Source: Psettodes erumei
Taxonomy: Eukaryota; Chordata; Actinopteri; Pleuronectiformes; Psettodidae
DNA: 64,000 nucleotides
NCBI GenBank assembly: GCA_016785225.1
Contig: JAFBJZ010000670.1
Coordinates: forward strand, 682,001 to 746,000
Reading direction: 5' to 3'
Shown one piece after another: positions 1 to 12,790 of this stretch. The notes beneath the pieces were generated by a model. It saw only the letters and a program-made list of their open reading frames with translations, was not told where the DNA came from and searched no databases. Made by a program: the position numbers and the translations under genes. The first letter of the stretch is position 1; the number at the start of each line of letters is the position of its first letter.

Positions 1-516
1 AAGAGCCGTGACGAATTTGACTTATATAAAAGCTCAGGGCTGACCTTTGCAAAGCACACCTACCTTACATGAAATCGGCCTTGTCGCAGTATGGACAGAG
101 GGCAACTACACAGCTGAGCAGTTTTCTGAACAACTGCTGAGCAGCTTCGGGAAAGAAATCATATTTCTTTAATCCAAAAACCTTTGACTCTTATCATGTT
201 TCCCTGACGTTAGGCCTAAAGCAGAGACAGCCTTTTACGCTTTATGAATAAATGAGGTGTGTTTAATATTGTACATTATGAATGGAAATTGAGATGCCGA
301 AAAAAAGATGAGATGCTGAAGAAAAAGTCAAAATGTACATGGGTATACATGTAAGAGTTTGGGGCAAATACAATTCTTCCCCAGAGCAAATTCAGTGCAC
401 AAGTTATAAACATGGCTCTTCGCATAAGAATAATCATGGCTTACATTGCAGGATGTGAAAGAAGAGATGGTCAGAAAAAGCAACATAATGAGAGGAAGGA
501 AGGAATGGGAAATTAC

Positions 517-3129
517 CACAACTGCCAGCAGTATCGGGGAACGAATGATCCACCAGTAATTCATGTTTATGTTTTGTCCCCAGCACCTGAGAAAGAAAAG
601 CATGGTTGGAAACATCAGTGGGAGACAAACCATAAATATTTCCCGTACTTTACATAAAAGATTTAGCCTGCTTTTTGAACATGTAGCATCTATGACACGA
701 TGTAGCATGTGTGCTCTTTTCGAGAATGCATTCCTCTCCTGCGGCTGATGAGGAGGGAAGCAACACTGCCGGGTTTTTTTTTAAGTTTACATAATTCATA
801 ATGTGTCAGCAGTTTTAAAATGTGAGGCCTTGAAATCCCTTTCACCCCATTTGCTGCCGTAGTGTACGGATTAGATCCGTAGATGCTGCATGACAGAAGT
901 TATTATGAAATATTAAAGAGGCGCAAACACAACTGCTGTTCTGACATGGACCTCTATATTTGGCGTCCTGCAGAAGATAAAACGGGCCTGTGTGAGAAGT
1001 TTAATTGCAGCCAACTTCTCATGTAGTAATTATGTGCTAAATTGACCACGAGCTGCCGAGTATCGACGCTCATATGTTTAGGAGACGGACCATCTGCCAA
1101 CTTTTGTGGTGGGGCGGTACGTGGTGCTGTTATGACTGAGGAATCAACACGAATGAGCTAAAAATGTGTTTGTCAGGTTTGGCTGGTTGAGAACCAGAGA
1201 AAGAGAGGGAGAGCACTGTGGAAACTTACTCTTGATTTTCATACAGGTATTTAACTGTCACCCACGGCACAAGGAATAATAATGGGGTACCTGTGAAGAA
1301 ACGAGAGCTGTCTAAATGCAAAGCAGACATTTTGGACACCAGTGTTTCAGCCTTCTGCATTCATCTATAATGACTTAATTTCGTTTCCTTGCAAAATGTA
1401 TCACACAGCACAGGATGAACTTGCATGCACTGACTTATTACTCCACTTATAAACACACGCAATCATAGACAAACGCAGACTCGCAACCACGCAACAAGCC
1501 AGCTCACCCCAGCCGATGCACAGGTAGATTTTGAAGTAGTTCCTCTCTGTAAACACAGTGATCACCAGGAGGTTGTGGAGGTAGATGCCTTCCACCAGTA
1601 GCCAGTAGGTGTTGGCCATGATACTGTACTGCATCATCACCAAGGCGATGCGACAGCTAATCGTAATCTGCAAGAGGGGGAGTCGAGTTTTGTTTTGTTT
1701 TTTTCTTTTACTCATGCCATAATGTCGAGCTGTGTGATGCTCAACATTCTTTCGCTGTGAATGATGTGAGTGGCGAGCAGCAGCAGATGGGGAACTCCTT
1801 TTTGCCGCTGGGGGATTCAGGCTTTTTGTGCCTGCAGTGACCAAGTTGTACAGCAGCAGCAACCTTAGCCCCATCCTCAGCCAGCTGTGACACCCCCTTC
1901 CCTGCCCCCAACACAAACAACAAGCACAAACACTCTACACATCAGCCTACGTAGTGGATCCTCCCCTCTTTAATGGATGATTAGCTCCTGCAATTATCTC
2001 GGTGGTTACCATTACCCTTTCACGACATTACTATGATTACTTTCTGATTATGCAACTACTTTTACTGTATCTATTCATTTATAGAGTTGTAGTGTACCAT
2101 TATACAAATCATAATAGTATGGCTGTGCAGACTTTCAGGTCTGTGCAGCCTTGAGTACTTTTTAGCTTTGTTCTGTTTCTCTCATTTGGGTTTTTTTGGT
2201 TCCTTAAGTGACGGCTGAAATGTAAAGGTGTGATGTTAAAGAAATTAGCAGACCCTACTTTTAGCAAAAAGAAAGAACAAATCCAAACATTTGATCCTTC
2301 CCCTCCAGTCATGTTTGTACAGTCTACTTAGTGATCCCCGTTTGTAGCGTGTCGTTCAGCCGCAAATCACTCACACCGACCTCATTGTTGACAAGCAGCT
2401 CCACTGGAGGCATGGAAGCCTGGGGGAATCCCTGCTCCTGGTCCCTGCTGAGGTCCTGCGATGTGATGTTGGCCACCAGCAGAGCGTCTTTGATGAGGAT
2501 GGACAGCGCTCGCAGGATGAAGGAGGCAAACAGATTCATGTGGATGTTGTTCCTCATGCAGTGCAGTTTCCTAAGGAATGAGAGGCGACAATGGTCTCCA
2601 CAGCAGAACTGACGTTTCATTTCACTTTCACCCAAAATGTGCTGATACTACTGCAAACATTATTTACGCTTCACGCTGTGTTTGATGCAGAAGCTACCGA
2701 AGCTGTCACCTGGAACTGTATCTGAATAATTTGCTTTGTTTCTTTGAATTGATTTGAACGGAAAAATCATTATTACCTGAAGAAAATCAGGATGCCAAGT
2801 GCCAACACCAAAGCCACCAGGGATAGAGAGTAGCCCACGGTGTACATGATCCGAATATGGCTGTAGTACTGCTGCAGATCAATACACATCAACACATGGA
2901 CTTGGGTTTTATTTCTTTTAAATATGTGTGAGTGTTCCAGTTTTATTTTCCACTCCTAACAGTTACACTGTATAAGTCTCCTCTTGATCTCTAAAGCCTT
3001 TTGGAAAGAATAATGACAGATTTTTCTTACCTGACTTAGGTCATTGGAGTCACACTCACTGGTATTCTTTGTAGTCACCCACTGGCCACTGGCGTCACAT
3101 TCCTGATACACCATACCGTGCTGAACTAT

Positions 3130-3160
<31 letters not shown>

Positions 3161-4875
3161 GACTCTGTGATTTACTGGAAAAGTAGGGTCATCGCGGGCA
3201 GCTGTCTCTGCGGGATATTTTAAGTTATCCTGTATCAACATATCCGCCATACAGTCAGTCATGTGTCTTACCTTCATGGTGCCATGGCAGATACCATGGA
3301 CACGACACGCTGACAGTGGTGTTGGGTAGTCCATCAGGCCAACACGCGTAATTGTCAAAAGTCCTGTTACACACAAGGCCTGGAGAAAACATAACATGGA
3401 ATATGAGAGGAAATAATCTTGAACTATCATAACCCTTACACACTTTTCCCCACAGTCTCTGTCCTGGAGAGGTCTCAGTCACAAATACAGTAGTGTGTCT
3501 TTGAAGTAATGGCCACTGGTGGCCATTAAAGCATCTTTCATCTTGACTTCAGAGCGAAGTCCTCCATCGATGACCTTCCGCTTATAACACACCTTTCATC
3601 TTCTCCACAGAGGATATAAGCAGCGCCGGCTGTTAGGGTACGGACAGCTGGATGTTCAGGTGAAAGATCCCATCTCCTCTGCACCTGCTAATTTGGCGTT
3701 ATTCTCATACTGTGACAGGAAGGGCATGTGATTGCTGCAGAGTGGGAGAGTGCAGTGGTGTGAGCGCCGTGAGGGGAAGTGGCCTTTTTGAGCCGCAGTG
3801 TTCTCCCGATCCATCCCGCAAACATTCTAGCAGGGTGTAACACATGCAGGGTTCGCCATGTAGTTTCGTGGTCTCTCAACGTGAGCAGGGAGCAGAGATT
3901 GTGTGCGGTGTAGCAAATAAAAAAAACACTGCCTGTTGTTCTGCATCAGAGAGCTGCCACTGTGCCATAACGGGGGGTAAAGGGTAAAAGGTAAATACTT
4001 ACGCTCCCTTTCTTAGTTACCCTGTCATAAAATACTGCACGAGCACTAATAATAGTTTAGGAATCATAGGTTATTATAATGTTACAAATCCCTGTGTCCC
4101 TGAATAAAAAAATTATTCAATCCAACAAGGTTATAGAAAACTGGTGACGCTGAAAGTCAAACATCTGCGTGTTTAGCTCACCGGTACTTGGCGGGTCTCG
4201 TCTGTTTTTGCGCTCGCACTCCTCTGTGTACAATCTCAAACTCTCCTTCAGCTTATCCAGGGTAGCAGCAGGAGACACCTGAGGAAACGAGCGGAGCACA
4301 CATGAGATCACGTGTAGCAGGCAGGTCCATTATTGCCGAACCTTATGTAGTGTAAGCAGCCTGGGCGACAAAAATGTGGAGAATGTGAGCCCGACACAAA
4401 CCATTGAGACAACATGGGCGCATTAACCGAATTGGCATTTGTCTGTTTCACATCACTTCAGATATACAGTAGCTGAAAAAACATCCATTCTTTAAAGCGG
4501 GGCTATAATCCATCAAGGTGACACCGTGGCCAGCTCTAATGTGTCGTCAGTATGGGGGGGCTTGCGCTACTGTATTGACAGACTGTTATAATGTACAGTG
4601 TAACACTTGTGTCATTAAGTCTGTTTAAGTTTCCACACCACGACTTTCTGGACTGTCTCAGAAGGCAGCAAAGCTAAAGAAACACCCCCACACTCACACA
4701 CACAAACATACTGTAAAGGCCAGCTTCTATTGCAAGTGTGCACGGAGGCTGCTTACCGCTGGAGAAAAGTGTGTACATGTGTATGTGTGTGGGTGTGTGT
4801 CTGCACACTGTTGGGACCCACCTGGATGCTGCGGGAGATGATAAGCATTGCCAAAAGGAGGAAAAGCTGTGACAT
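517..4875 (-). CDS. Class B1 GPCR, glucagon/GLP-1 receptor subfamily (3' end outside window)
   Basis: Peptide-hormone receptor of the plasma membrane, expected to couple to Gs/cAMP. Nine coding exons join in phase: 4822-4875, 4182-4278, 3272-3379, 3031-3125, 2777-2871, 2375-2570, 1508-1667, 1230-1290 and 517-586, giving 312 residues. Residues 1-18 are a hydrophobic signal peptide. The ectodomain has the six class B cysteines (39, 54, 63, 77, 96, 111), the CWPD and CPWYLPW motifs, and sequons at N55, N70 and N107. TM1 is in the 2777-2871 exon, TM2 in 2375-2570, TM3 with MQY...YWLLVEG in 1508-1667, TM4 in 1230-1290, and TM5 begins in 517-586. C220 and C290 fit the TM3-ECL2 disulfide. YACWPDG, KYLYE and NMNYW resemble GLP1R more than GCGR or GIPR as I recall them. 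Fish also carry a glucagon-receptor-like receptor (Grlr/Gcrpr) lost in mammals, and that is my preferred but unproven assignment. No exon for the rest of TM5 to the C-tail is visible in 1-516, so it should lie off the left end. Confidence 0.88.
3130..3156. repeat. (CA)13 microsatellite at a splice acceptor
   Basis: A perfect CA run on the plus strand. On the transcribed minus strand it is a TG run that ends three bases before the acceptor AG of the class B GPCR exon 3031-3125, so it stands where a polypyrimidine tract normally would. Confidence 0.95.
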
Positions 4876-5493
4876 CCCTTATTCCTGCTGGTGGTTCTGG
4901 GAGGGAATATTGCAGGATGGGGAAGAGTTTTCACCTCATAAGGGGGGTGAGGGGTTGCTTATCTACGCTCGCCACACTGCCTGGATGACACAGAGACACA
5001 ATCCATCAAAGCTCATTGCAAACATGCTACTTATTACCTCAGCTGAGCCAGGCAGGGCAAGAGGATCAAAACAGGAAAAGGCAGGGTCATATCCATCACA
5101 GAACAGTTACACCAAGTTGAAGGCATGCAGAAGTAATATAAAGAGAAAATGTCAGTACCCTAAAAAGGCCTGGTTAAAATAAAAGGGGTGGGGATGGGTT
5201 ATCCATTTGAGCCTGACCAGTCCAGTTTCCATCCTGGCTGCTCATTCATATCAGGCATGGCCACGCTTCAAAAGGTGTACAGCTGAATGATGCAGCAGGA
5301 TGGACTGACCGGAACCAGATCGTCCAGAACATGAAGCACCACCAGTAAATGCTGTTTTGTCCCAAACAGCTGCGGCTCAGCCCAGTTGGCTGCTGTCCAC
5401 CTTCATCCTGAAGCCTGACAGTGTTTGGTCACCCGTGTGTCAGTGTGTGCCAGAGGTCACTCACCTGCGGTATCGATCGATGCTGCGAACTCC

Positions 5494-5617
5494 CTCGAGA
5501 GATTGGGTTGAAGCCGGAGAACGGAACGAAATCTGAAACGTTTCTGCAAAAAACACCTTGACCATGGAAACATTTTTGGCTAAAACGTTTCAAATTCCAT
5601 TCTGTTCTGGTCTCGAG
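5494..5617. repeat. Imperfect inverted repeat (potential hairpin)
   Basis: Arms 5519-5543 and 5583-5607 are reverse complements at 21 of 25 positions, and CTCGAG occurs outside both arms (5494-5499 and 5612-5617). The loop is about 39 bases. All four arm differences are transitions. It may be a short palindromic mobile element or an RNA hairpin. Confidence 0.7.
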
Positions 5618-6536
5618 TGGCTCGCGGGAGGACGGGCCTGTGTTGATGTGTTATGGGATTTCTTTTGCTTACTGGGGGCATGGCATTTGTTCAGAAGATA
5701 AGAGCACAATGTGTCGTGACATATGCACATGATGTATGCGGTTGAAAAAGCCTCGGTTCAAATCAAAGACTTTTTCAGTCTGGGTTTTGACTGAACGTGT
5801 CAACAGTCTTTGAAAAGTCTGGGGTGGAATAGCCGCCAGGAGGTTCCAGTCACAATCTAAATGTCCACCCTATATATTACAAAGCTCTGCTGGAAGGCAG
5901 ACTTCAGATAATATCTAAACCAAAGAGTCATACTTTCTAAATGGCCTGTTCAGTGTAATGACCACAGGATGCAGTTAGCATTAGCTGTAGTTCAGACTGA
6001 CTGATTGCCCCGGGCGCCTGAAGGATCAGAGAGACTCTTGTCAAGTCTTGACATCAGGTCAGGACTGGTCCAGCTGAGATCACGGAACCGACTTTTCTGC
6101 CTTTAACACCATCAGACATGTTGAATTCACAATTCTGTCTCCACAATTCCTCGGGGCGGCACAAGAGGCTTAAAACAAACAAATATGTCTGTTTTCATTC
6201 AGAATCTCCAGCATCCGTTACACGGCTCATTAGGGAAGCTGAATGTGTGCCAACCACATCTTCTTGTAAAAGTGACTTAGGCTTCACACTAATGGCAGGA
6301 AGAAAACCACAGCTATGTCAATCACACCAGACCAATTGAACACCAAACCAAAGTGTGACAGATTAGTTCTTACCAGAGAAGGGTGATCAGGCATCACTCT
6401 GTGAGTGCATGACGTTTTAAGCATGTGTCCGAGCTCAGTGCAGAGGCCGACATACGTGTGGGTGAGCACATGCTTACAGCATGAGTGTTACACCAGTGGT
6501 GTGACGGTTTTCCAAGGGTTTCCCTCCTCTCCCCTC

Positions 6537-6537
6537 C

Positions 6538-6588
<51 letters not shown>
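6537..6588. repeat. (CT)n microsatellite
   Basis: A nearly pure CT run with a few interruptions (one TTT and one GT). It explains the Ser/Leu-repeat open frames seen across it. Confidence 0.95.
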
Positions 6589-6589
<1 letters not shown>

Positions 6590-9500
6590 AGGCCTGGTCA
6601 CATACAGAGCTTCATGTCCAAACTCGCCGGGCCTGCCTTCACCGCTTTCTGTGACCCAGCGCAGAACGGGAGCAATGATTAACCAGACTCAGAGCTCGGC
6701 AGAGTCCTGCGGGAGGGACGAAACAGAGAGAGAGGGCATGCCAAAGTGAGAGAGAGAAAGACCAAGGGGGGGAGAAAAGGCTTTCTCAACCCTCTCTGCC
6801 CCCTGACTCCATTTTTATGTCCCAACAGTAGTTAACATGGACCGTTACATATTTGTGAAGTTGTCATGTAAATATGAGAATAACATCTCTTGTGATGCGT
6901 TTCAAAGAGCGTGAGAGAGCAAACTCCTGATTAAATGATGATGGCTACCTTATCACAAAAATATCAGAGCCCACATAACTGTCTGTTTTGATAAAAAAAA
7001 AAAAATGTAATGTATTATAACAATAATCTCTTGTGATTAAAAGTGCAACCTGAAGACCTTTTGACCTCCTCTTGCCCTCTGCATTTTGAAAAACCCTGCC
7101 CTCGCAGTTGTGGCAGTGTTCTGCTCTGCTTCATCTTGCACCTCCATAATTTTAGCTGCAACATCACCACATGCCCTGAAGCTGAACACTCAAAATGAGG
7201 CTGTCCCTGAGATGAACATTCATTCCTGATGAAGAACGCGAGGCCAGAACAAGAGCGGATTTTTTTAAATGCCCGCCCTGAAGATATACTGTGTACGTCG
7301 ATACATCTCGCATGCTCTATTTGTGCATATTTGTCACGTTCAATGTGTGCGCTTGATGCAGGGCGATGGGAATCATGTAGACCTTTTGGTGGTAGCTGGA
7401 GTGGAACTAATGGGCTTGAAGGTGTGAGGCTAATTAGGCTTGTTTATTCTGCTGTTATGATATCCTGCCAGAGCCGCAGCTCTGGGCTCCCACTTACCTA
7501 CGAGCAACTCAGCCCACTGTGGATCAAGACCAATCAAGGTCTTCTGGAACATGTGTTGCTTAACCCTGCTAGCTCTCTGTTCCAGGAAATAACCTGGAGC
7601 TTTTATCACTTTTGTTGCACATCTGATTTCAGAGGTGGAACAGAGTCACACAGGCAGAGCCAGAGGGACTTGTTGGGCTGTTTGAGCCTGTTTCCTTTGG
7701 TGTATTTCATCCTGAAACAAGTTATTGAGCCAAAATGTTTCATCTCAGCCTGGGGATATGTCCAATGTGCGAAAAATGACGTAATGTTTCTTGTTTTTTG
7801 TTGTTTTTCTTCAGATAAATGCAGTAACATTGATGCTTTGCCTCGGACCAAATTATTGATGCTCAGCCAGATATTGCACTGGGTGGATGCGATTTTAACA
7901 GAAATACTAAATGGTCATTGCACCTTTTGATTGAAAGCAAAGACTGCGCCTTGTTTGAATAAGGCCTCCTCATTTATATATAGTTATGAAAAAAATTACA
8001 CTGACGATCACAAATGAATGACGCAAGTTCCCTGAATACCCCCCCCACACAAAAAAAACGAGGACGCTGTGTGTTCAAGCGCATGTTGCGCTCAGTACAA
8101 TGGCCACGAACAATTACTGTTGTTTGTTGGAGAGTACTTACCTTTCATTTGATTACTTTGTCTGACAAATAAAATTACAAAGGGGGAGTATGCGTGCGTG
8201 AATGCGGTGCAGAGGGGAACAACAAGGATTCAAAACAAACCTCTCAGAAAGCACAATAACTGTCCAGCTCAGAAAATGCCCCTGGGCAGCAATCTGTCAT
8301 GCAACTTTCCAAATGTGGGGGAGCAAGTGCTCGGAAAAGCAAAACCCCATCCCATCACCAATCTTCTTTGCCACATATGCAGCTGAAGTGCATCTATAAA
8401 GTCCCATTAACATTCACTAAATCCAGCTTTGTTTCTGAACAGAGACGTCAATCCAATAGATGTCTGAAAATGCAACACTCTTAACTCTTGTTGAGGATTG
8501 AACTATGAACTACTGTGTGCTCTTCTCATTCTTACCATGCCTTGACTAAAGCCAAAGCGAGGCGCGCCACACTCATACCTAAGGGTTGCAGATGTTTCAC
8601 TGAGCATGACACTGCTTTATGGCAGCATCACTATCTAAGTAATGGGGTGAGGCAGAGTTCAGAGGAGACAGAGACTCCTGTTGCAGCACGCCCTGTGTGT
8701 TGGCTGCGGCGTGGAAGACGGGACATCGATTTAATCTAGGCATCGCTCTCTGTCCGACTAACCTGATCCTGTGTCAGACACCACTCTTATCTGCTGCTGT
8801 GTATATTCTCCAGCAACTTCTGCTATTTCACTTTCCTCTGCGTGACCCTCCAGCTGCCGTTATGATGATGTTATGTTCAGCAAACACGGGTCTTCACTCA
8901 GACTGCTGTATTCAGACTGAGCGTTGTTCTACTACCATTACCTTACTGTGGATGATGTCTTCATGGATTAATTCTCCACTGTCGAGTCGCTGCATCTCAG
9001 CCTTTATTTTTGTGACATTATCAGATCTCTACTACCGGTCTACTTTTGCTTCAGTAACTGATTTCCCCAGATTCTCTTCTGAAAATCCCCACAGTATATG
9101 TCGATGTACTGTGTCAAGTGTCAAGTGCACATGCAAGGTGCATCGCAAAAGTGCTTTGTGGTATCTGTAACACACGGAAATTTTAATTATCGCAGGCAAC
9201 AGAATGTAAATGTGATCACGGCATAGTTAGATTTCAGGTCGCTGACTCAACGGGAAATTGATCCTGACAACAGCTTCCTGTACATGTCCTACTTTAACAA
9301 AAAAGAAACATATCAGCATATGATAAATAAAAGTAGAGCACTAATTCTGTTTGAAGTTAGGGTACTGAAATGCTACCAAAAAGCAGAAGCCTTTCAGTTC
9401 TACCAGAGAGCACATAGTCGCTGTAAAAATTACAGTTACACAAATCAAAGAGGAAGCTTTTCCTTTCCCACCAAAAAGTCCTATTTTTCTGGAGCTAAGA

Positions 9501-12500
9501 GCAGCTGTCCTCTGCCAAATTAGAACATAACATGCTGTGTCGAGTGTGCGGTATGGCAATAGTCAATAGTCATACTTAATGGTAAATTAGATTAAAGTCA
9601 GATCTTTTGCTCTTTCGCCTTCTTCTGAGAAATTAGGCTTGAGGGTTTTTTGTCCTTATCTTCAATGTGCAAAGCACTAAAGCTGCTCCTGTGAAGCTCT
9701 AAGAGTCACACGCCTTGCTGCTGTATGCCTTTCTCTCAACTTGGCGCTGCCAAATTTGTTTCTACAGGTTTTCCCAAGTGTGACAGATGCATATCTGCGA
9801 TGTTCTTTGATTCTGAAAAGCTGAAAAGCATTTGGCTGTCCAACTGTATTATAGTTCTTCCGAAGCAACAAGAAATGCACTACCACAGCGCAAAACAAAC
9901 ACAAAAAATGTACACTGACAGCAGCCAGAGGTAAAATCTTTTAAGGGTAGATTTCCCTTAACTGTCTGTATCAAAAAAAAGAAAGACACAGAAAATTGAA
10001 AATTGGTACCTCCAGTCTGAATGTTTGCTTCCTTGCCACCTCCTGAATCAAACCCACTACACAAGTACACAAGTCAGAGATGAATTCTTGACACAAGATC
10101 TCAAAAAAACAACAACAGAACAAAACATGTTCCTGTCACAAAGTCTAATCCAGGATGTGCTTGCAAGGGACAGTATCCCCTTGTTATAACATGGTGCATA
10201 TATAGTACACGCTTCACTCGCTCGCATCCAAGTAACTATGTGTAGCCTAATTTGGTCAGTCTGTCAGTGGGATTCATTTGTCAGGTCTGTTGGTTTTGTA
10301 AGGGGGAAATGACATACGCAGCAAGGCTAATTGTTTGTTGCTTGCTGATGTTTCACTGCTGATTGGAGAGAAAGTGAATATGATAATTTTGATGAGGTGA
10401 CTGCTAAAGTGTCCCTGTTACTTTTGCCCCAACTGAAAGCCAAGCTTGAGCTGCTTTTACATTACACTGCATTTTAGAGACATGTCCAAGGAGTCAACGG
10501 TTCATTGTACATCACAACATTGACATTATTTTACTATTCAAAATATACTTGATGATCTACCTTCAGCAACATCTATAGAAAAAACTAATTCACAGCTTCC
10601 AATCACTACGAAAAGGGATTTTTTTCACTGGGCAACATTCTTGCCACACTATTTTCATTCTTTCACATGGACTGCAACGGGAATTTATTGTGTCTTTCAG
10701 ACACAAAAATATGACAGAAATGATATAGTGTGTGACATACGGAGATCAGCACCTTTTATAAAGCTTGAAATGTGCCAAAACCAATGGCCAGCCTCATGAA
10801 TTGCTCAAAATCTTTGACACCAACCCTGTTACAATGCAAGAGAGCAGTTCAGAGTGCAACCTCTCTGTGAGGATGCAGGGCACAGCTCCAGCCGCCCAGC
10901 AGCTGGATGCTTTTTGCCTCTTCTGTGCATGTGCGTCGACTGTTGACGTGTTTTGCTAAAAACATTCACATAGTCCTGTTCAGAGGTCTCGTCTGACGAA
11001 CATGGGAGGGGAAACAATGACAACAATGGACAGTTATATAACGTTTGAGATATACCTGCTTGGTGTTGCCTGTACGGGCCTTTTCTGTGTTCTACATGAC
11101 TGTGTGTGGGAAGCGTTAAGCGCTCGCTGGCTGCTGTTTCATGTACTACTTTCTTTCGTGAAACGTGCTGGAATCATGAACCGTACCTGCCGTGAAGCGA
11201 TGGCAACCCTGCAGGGAGCCTTTGATTATCATGTTACCTTGCTCACCATCCTACACTGTTCCTGCTGCTGTTCTGGATCTCGTGTCTTGCTGAGTCATCT
11301 TGCTGACTTGAATCCAGTTTTAAGTCTTACATGTTATGATCGTCACTGCAGAGGATGAGCCCTAAACCTTGATTTTTTTTTTTTTAAAGACAACAAACTT
11401 TGACTCTAGTGGGTGTCACTAATGAAAAACTGTTTAACACCATCACTATGTTTATTACTTTAAATGAATCATGAAAATGTGAAAAAGTCACAACATCTTT
11501 CGAACATTGAAAAAAGCAACCAGTCTTGCACCTCAAGTGTGACACAGAGCTGTGATTTGTGCTTTAAAATAGGTATTTCTGTGGTCTGTACAGTTGTATT
11601 CTTTCCCTCTTTGTTTGGCAGCCGAACCTCGGTGCACCTACAAGAGTGTGTTGTTCACAGTGTGGCCTCGTCCGGTGCAATTTAGGTGTCGAAAGTGCCA
11701 CGCTGTCGCGGCTGGTAATAATTTGGTAACGACAATGACAGCTGCTGTGGTTTGTGTGAACCCATCGCAAAATATGGTCTCTGGTTTTCACCTGTTTCCT
11801 CGCTGAACATTGCACACACTTGGTAAAATTTTCTGCTCATGTGAGACTCAGAAAGAAAATGTGTTCCTCCCTGCAGACTTTACACCACCTGCCCTCGGCT
11901 TTTTATTTCAGTTGGCACGAGGGGGTTCTTCAGCCCCTCTTGTTAGAGCCTAGACTGTGGTGCGACCAGGACTGTTGTCCTTATCACAAAATTGTTAAGC
12001 TGTCCATTACTGAAAAACACACAGCTTTTATAGAGAGGGATTACAATGACCATGAGCCAAGCCAGTGCCAACCACAACTCCTGCTGACAACAGGAGGTTC
12101 CCAACAGTGCCGTAGCCTCTTACCAGAAAAAAAGGAAGATTAGCTGCCTGAGACACAAACCTGAGACAACAGTGAAACAGTGTAACAGCCCAGCAGTGTT
12201 GCCAGGTTCAGCAGAAAGCAGGGATCGGTGTCCCGTAGATACTGACCGTGGTCTCAGCTTGTCTCGCAGTAATGCTGCACCCGCTTCAAACGGGAACACA
12301 GCACTAAGCTCATTTGTCTCTGCCTGTGTAACTTGCTGATGTTGACTGACCAAGCTGTTGCAGAGACACAGGGAAAAGAACTTGATGACATATCAGTAAA
12401 ACTTGTGTTTTTGTGCTGCACTCACTGTTTCCGTGGTAATCCACCTGCTTAACCTGCAGATCCTAGGTTCAGTTTAAATCTCAGCAGCCATAGAGCTGGC

Positions 12501-12618
12501 CTGTGGGGGCCTCAACCATCTTTCCAACACATGCCAGAAATAATAAATGAAGAATTAATAATGAGTACTTGATAGTATAATTAAATTTGTGGGATAGTAC
12601 TTGCATATATTAACATAA

Positions 12619-12790
12619 AGGGATAGTGCAGGTTATATGAAGTAGGACTGTATGAGGTCTTGATGTATAGTCAGTTTATTAGCTGCAGTAGAGTTTGGTC
12701 TGAGCACTCCAACTTTAGAGAAGCAGACAGGAGTCACGACACTGAGTTATGAACAGCTGTGCGTGAGGACGGTGAAATACCTTTTTTTGG
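12619..12790. repeat. Dispersed fish repeat fragment
   Basis: The stretch beginning GGATAGTGCAGGTTATATGA, followed by phrases such as TAGTCAGTTTATTAGCTGCAG and a GAAGCAGACAGGAGT core, resembles a moderately repetitive element I recognise from percomorph genomes. The recognition is from memory. I see no terminal inverted repeats, so it is probably a degraded fragment. Confidence 0.5.

Larger units (their letters stand above)
4876..12540. other. Intergenic, upstream of the class B GPCR
   Basis: No gene is recognised here. The first part must hold the promoter and 5' untranslated region of the minus-strand GPCR, but I see no confident TATA box or initiator. It contains an inverted repeat at 5494-5617 and a CT microsatellite at 6537-6588. 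A 233-codon open frame at 7229-7930 has no recognisable domain and no exon-like splice context. Other open frames of up to about 157 codons look like chance. Confidence 0.6.

Noticed and set aside
1..120. Possible further GPCR exon at the left edge, ending in a donor-like GTAAGGTAGG on the minus strand
   Set aside because: None of the three frames gives the expected TM5-ICL3 residues, and one frame meets a stop. I could not support it as an exon.
328..708. 126-codon minus-strand frame containing receptor-like residues
   Set aside because: Only 517-586 is a real exon (class B GPCR, TM5 start). The rest is intronic read-through on both sides.
6405..6749. Ser/Leu-repeat proteins
   Set aside because: Translation of the CT microsatellite.
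12430..12490. B-box-like GGTTCAGTTTAAATC, considered as a tRNA or tRNA-derived SINE
   Set aside because: No matching A-box, acceptor stem or cloverleaf could be folded around it.
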